Shown here in pieces: positions 61,501 through 64,000 of a DNA stretch of 64,000 bases (positions within the stretch are counted from its first letter, which is position 1; every line of letters begins with the position of its first letter). This DNA is from Sipunculus nudus (Eukaryota > Annelida > Sipuncula > Golfingiida > Sipunculidae), in assembly GCA_026874595.1 (NCBI GenBank), contig CM049318.1, forward strand, positions 36,973,956 to 37,037,955, in the 5' to 3' direction. The translations under genes and the position numbers were made by a program. The notes beneath the pieces were generated by a model. It was not told the origin of the DNA, did not search any database, and was given only the letters and a program-made list of their open reading frames with translations.

Positions 61501-63481
61501 CAGAAATGGTGAAAATGTCATAGCAAACTGCTTTAAATATACAGGAGTGGCCACATCCAAACCAAGGATTCTGGACTAATAAATGTTATATTGAGCCTGT
61601 ATGTTGAGAACCTGAATGTTGAGCCTGTATTTTTAGAAAAGTGCAAGCAAATAGGGACTGCAAGACCGCTCGTCAGTTGGAAAAAAAAAAATTGATAAAA
61701 TTTAAATATCATTTCTATTAAAACTATATGATAACCCAGGGATAATGTTATATAAGTATAATATAGTAGTTATAACAGAACATTTTATATTATAAGATAT
61801 ATTCGATCTGAATGATCACCCGCTGCACTTTCATGCCATTTTCACTAGGCATTTCCAAAATATTATACGAAAAAGGTTTATTTTACAAAGATCTGTATTG
61901 CCTCCGCCAGAAGGGTATGCGCACATCCCCGTTCGTGTGTGTTTGTTTTGATAACTTACGCAATTATGAACATAATCTCATGAAATTTTCAGATTATTTC
62001 GGGATGGGTTAATGAAGAATCGATTAGATTTGGGGGTGTCGATCCGCCACTTGACCCGGATTTAGGAACATCAACAAGGAATATGAACAAATGTACAATT
62101 ACCTATGCACGAATGAACGGGGCAATATGGGCCGAATAAGTAAATGCAAGGTTTTTGAATCATCCCATATGGCGGAGGCTTGCATTCCTTAGAATGCAGA
62201 GTTCTAGTCAAATATTTTTAAAAATACATTTTGATAAAATTACCCAACCTACTTATCTGAATCCAGTATTAAAGATTTAAAAGATATTGATCTTTTTCAG
62301 TAACATATATTTATCCTGGACAGCGTTTATTCTTCAAACTTCGTTTTAGGAAATCCGTCAGTTTGCACACGAGCCTTTGTTTTGCACACAACACTTACTG
62401 TTGATATGTGAATCCTCGGCACAGAGCCAGCTGAATCTTAGCGGTGAATTTGTCGAAACACGCCAACGGCCGCAAGAGGGCGTGGATGCGGCGACACTCG
62501 GCCAGAGTCCTGCTGTTTGGGTCTCGGTTTAGGATCGCTAAAGCCCAAGGCGGCACCCTCAGCACAGTCTATAATAATAAATTAACGAGATATTTTTGCA
62601 AGATTTTTTTTCGCAAATCTTGAGTTGTAGAAAAATTATTTTAATGTTTTATTAAACGCCTTTTTTCGACTTGATAATCATTGTTCATTATTATGGCTCC
62701 TCGTCGTCTCATAATAAAGTATCTTCCAAGAATATAACGGTGCCTAAAGAAATGGTGTTATCTCTATAACTTACCTGTTAAAAAATTTAAAAAAGTGTTA
62801 TTGGAGGTATCCTTAGAATAATTAGGAATCCCGCTTCCTATAAACGACAAATCTGATACTTCTCTAAACTTCAGTGACAAAAGAACAGTGTGGTCTGTGG
62901 TCTTATTGGATCTACCACCAAAGCCTTACACTGTATTACCTTAATATATTTGTTAACCTAAAACGGTGCATCATGAGTTTTGCTTATATGAAAATAATAG
63001 AAATAGTGGAAACTGAATGCAGCTGCAAACGTCATCAAAACGGTAAGGGGGTACAAAACTTGCTATGCAGGGAGCCTCCCCTTTCTCTACAAAAAAAGAG
63101 AGAATATACGACTAAAAAGAAATTTTATTGAAGTGCTAAGGCTTATTTGAGTCGTGATATAAGCAATACTTGGCAATGTAATGCACCGGGTATCCATCCT
63201 ATTGTATTGATGTCGTGGTAAACAACCAGCAACCGGTGATTAATTAATACCCAAAAATACACGTGAACTCAAAACCAAACAGACGCAACACTTACTTTGC
63301 TGGTAGCAAACATGGCTGGATTAAACGCCAACTTCCGAGCCTCTTTACTTGTGTGGAGCGTGTGCCATCGTGTCTCCACTGCAGACAGGAGAGTGTTTGA
63401 CATGCTGGTGACCTGGATTATGCGGCCAATCCGGATCACCAGACACACGTGATGCACCGCCGTCACGAAAATCTTACGGAG
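50115..63481 (-). CDS. CNBD2: Cyclic-nucleotide-binding protein, CNBD2 (CRIS)-like (5' part outside window)
   Basis: Soluble cyclic-nucleotide receptor-like protein; mammalian CNBD2/CRIS binds cAMP and acts in sperm. Minus-strand exons, 5' to 3': 63296-63481, 62399-62568, 60341-60500, 59567-59715, 58938-59016, 58183-58248, 56754-56883 (3' edge uncertain), 56020-56123, 52764-52937, 51566-51738, 50115-50520. All phases chain and give about 598 residues plus TGA. The first cNMP fold (about 115-210) has IILREGHLGYHFYLIYSG and the phosphate-binding cassette GELALLKGCRRAATV, with the canonical Glu (173) and Arg (182). A second fold (about 249-455) is degenerate and interrupted by an acidic/Ser insert. 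The C-terminal region starts YPSDEVLLASYKQKSRWDKY and is long and basic. The call rests on overall layout and remembered family features; another CNBD family member is possible. The gene converges on CNT copy 2. Confidence 0.8.
51117..51351. repeat. Long hairpin element (arms about 96 bp)
   Basis: Arms 51117-51212 and 51255-51351 are near-perfect reverse complements (GATTTGTTTATTTATT outermost, TTGAAATAATGCA innermost) with a 42-base loop. It lies in the last intron of the CNBD2-like gene and is probably a MITE/foldback element. Confidence 0.88.
51566..51738 (-). CDS. CNBD2: CNBD2-like, exon j
   Basis: 173 nt, acceptor GTTTTAG, donor GTAATA, phase 0 to 2. NLYNIMHARNSTSATSGGS, then QLLLVSCGAKLLRFKQKTFF and EHARLLSASQ. 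This is where a second phosphate-binding cassette should be; no matching Glu/Arg pair is present. Confidence 0.83.
52374..52514. repeat. ATT trinucleotide microsatellite
   Basis: TTATTA units with small interruptions in a CNBD2-like intron. Confidence 0.96.
52764..52937 (-). CDS. CNBD2: CNBD2-like, exon i
   Basis: 174 nt, acceptor TTTTTCAG, donor GTTAGT (weak but in phase). Charged start RDLYEANEDDKERSA, then VVTLHALMIQRAHVHW and YLDIGTMKPKDIF, resembling the late strands of a cNMP roll. Confidence 0.8.
52938..56019 (-). other. Largest visible intron of the CNBD2-like gene
   Basis: About 3 kb with no repeat or gene recognised by eye. Confidence 0.5.
56020..56123 (-). CDS. CNBD2: CNBD2-like, exon h
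   Basis: 104 nt with acceptor GTTGTAG at 56124-56125 and donor GTGAGA. Encodes RNPTRRQSSLHPLAKKAQLL and then ALDYVDGGKRK; basic, helical. An alternative acceptor 23 bases further in is less pyrimidine-rich and would fit only the GTATGT donor of exon g. Confidence 0.7.
56754..56883 (-). CDS. CNBD2: CNBD2-like, exon g (acidic/Ser insert; 3' border uncertain)
   Basis: Acceptor TTTACAG is clear. Encodes GKCRIVKSLPLDDEEDFGS, an Asp/Ser-rich stretch and MHSMRRRS. No strong donor is seen: GTGAAA (exon edge 56754) and GTAATC (edge 56742) both fit the phase of exon h, and a good GTATGT donor (edge 56716) would need a different downstream acceptor. Confidence 0.7.
56884..58182 (-). other. Intron of the CNBD2-like gene
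   Basis: Nothing recognised. A C-rich stretch with CCACCCCCATACCCCC is near 57745-57765. Confidence 0.5.
58183..58248 (-). CDS. CNBD2: CNBD2-like, exon f
   Basis: 66 nt, acceptor CTGACAG, donor GTATGC, phase 0 to 0. YKTNKVIVTNSQEDDWMYIL begins the second cNMP-like fold. Confidence 0.85.
58938..59016 (-). CDS. CNBD2: CNBD2-like, exon e
   Basis: 79 nt, acceptor TTCTAG, donor GTAAGT. Encodes ELKLFNSKYWSEDSVRKICF and ends AQIQE; helical linker between the two cNMP folds. Confidence 0.85.
59567..59715 (-). CDS. CNBD2: CNBD2-like, exon d (phosphate-binding cassette)
   Basis: 149 nt, acceptor TTCACAG, donor GTAAGT. Starts ELALLKGCRRAATVTC and continues with ELLVVTKHVFAQV. Joined to exon c it restores the whole cassette with ribose-binding Glu and phosphate-binding Arg. 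Confidence 0.93.
60341..60500 (-). CDS. CNBD2: CNBD2-like, exon c (cNMP fold, beta roll)
   Basis: 160 nt, acceptor TTTCAG, donor GTAAGT. Encodes APRIILREGHLGYHFYLIYS, SVFVNVLDKNP and VLTRGDAFG. This is the classic cNMP beta roll up to the Gly of the phosphate-binding cassette. Confidence 0.93.
60501..61897 (-). other. Intron of the CNBD2-like gene, part without repeats recognised
   Basis: Ordinary noncoding sequence; AAGCCTAACTTGAGTCGTGA near 60995 recurs in similar form near 63139, so a small dispersed repeat may be present at both places. Confidence 0.45.
61898..62208 (+). repeat. Repeat family B, copy 6
   Basis: Cleanest copy: TTGCCTCCGCCAGAAGGGTA start, TATGGCGGAGGCTTGCATTC and GAGTTCTAGT end. 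It lies in a CNBD2-like intron, antisense to the gene. Confidence 0.82.
62399..62568 (-). CDS. CNBD2: CNBD2-like, exon b
   Basis: 170 nt, phase 0 to 2, donor GTAAGT. Encodes PPWALAILNRDPNSRTLAE, then RPLACFDKFTAKIQLALCRG, the helical lead-in of a cNMP domain. Confidence 0.88.
63296..63481 (-). CDS. CNBD2: CNBD2-like, exon a (first in window)
   Basis: 186 nt, phase 0 to 0, acceptor CACACAG, donor GTAAGT. Encodes LRKIFVTAVHHVCLVIRIGR and ends MFATSK. It precedes the first cNMP fold; upstream exons are outside the window. Confidence 0.85.
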
Positions 63482-64000
63482 CTGTGTGGACAAGGTGAAA
63501 AGAGTAAAATTAGTATCTCACTGGGCTGCAACTTTTGACGACTAGTTAAGGTAGTATCTCACTGGGCTGCGACAGCTTGCGACTAGTTGGAGACACGACA
63601 ATTGCGAGAACATACGCGAATTAGCGACAATTTTCACTTACAATCACACTGAATCGTACTTACGACACGTTTGCGAACATCGTTCAAGTGTTTAGCCAAA
63701 AATTCGGCTGGAGTTCGTATACCCGTCATGCTAATGTCGTGCTATGTTCACAAGACATTCGTACAACATTTGTGAAATATTCGCACGACAATTCGCGACC
63801 AAAGTGTAAGATTCTCATTTTATCTCCAATTATTCGCAATGTAGTTGCATGTAGGTCGCAAACCCTTCTCAAAGTTGTCTCGCAGTTCTCGCACTTCCTG
63901 ACTCGCGTAAACTGACTTGGGAATAGTTCGAGACATGTTTGAGAGGGGTTTGAGACACCAGCGACGCCTCTGCGACAATTTTGCGAGAAATTTGTTTTGC
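63482..64000 (-). other. Intron upstream of the first visible CNBD2-like exon
   Basis: Contains a direct repeat of AGTATCTCACTGGGCTGC (63510-63570) and many GCGAC/GCGAGA words; no exon was recognised. Confidence 0.5.

Overview
The window is animal nuclear DNA: about 60% A+T, split genes with GT/AG introns, long introns full of microsatellites, minisatellites and dispersed repeats. Nothing bacterial, viral or organellar was seen. Gene content and the repeat types (short elements starting GCCTCCGCC, a tRNA-derived SINE, AGGTCA-rich minisatellites) suggest a marine invertebrate, perhaps a mollusc or other lophotrochozoan. The species cannot be fixed from sequence alone.

Three genes can be read exon by exon. 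(1) About 1.36-15.7 kb, plus strand: a concentrative nucleoside transporter (SLC28/CNT family). Ten exons and the stop are here; the 5' exons lie before the window. (2) About 32.4-46.8 kb, plus strand: a second complete SLC28/CNT gene of 11 coding exons and 659 residues. It shares nearly every intron position and phase with gene 1, so the two are a tandem duplicate pair. (3) About 50.1-63.5 kb, minus strand, converging on gene 2: a cyclic-nucleotide-binding protein resembling CNBD2 (CRIS). Eleven exons including the stop are present; the 5' end lies beyond the window.

The paralogues differ in informative ways. Gene 1 has an extra phase-2 intron that gene 2 lacks. The TM4 selectivity pair is Thr-Val in gene 1 and Ser-Val in gene 2, and both keep the Gly-Gln-Thr-Glu of hairpin 1. 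Both have very short C-terminal tails and carry N-glycosylation sequons in the loop before TM7 instead. In gene 2 one splice acceptor sits in a three-copy repeat of about 60 bp, and only the last copy opens into a usable exon. The CNBD2-like protein has a near-consensus cAMP phosphate-binding cassette, and a second, degenerate cNMP fold interrupted by an acidic/serine-rich insert with RRxS motifs.

The 17 kb between the transporters (15.7-32.4 kb) has no gene I can support beyond two weak orphan ORFs. It holds an exact 301-bp tandem duplication, TA and C tracts, GAGTCC-rich elements and other dispersed repeats. Introns carry a 144-bp-period array, a solo-LTR-like element, hairpin elements and an array of C-runs. 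No wholly new multi-gene system was found. The most interesting points are the paralogue divergence, the repeated splice acceptor and the intact nucleotide pocket of the CNBD2-like protein.
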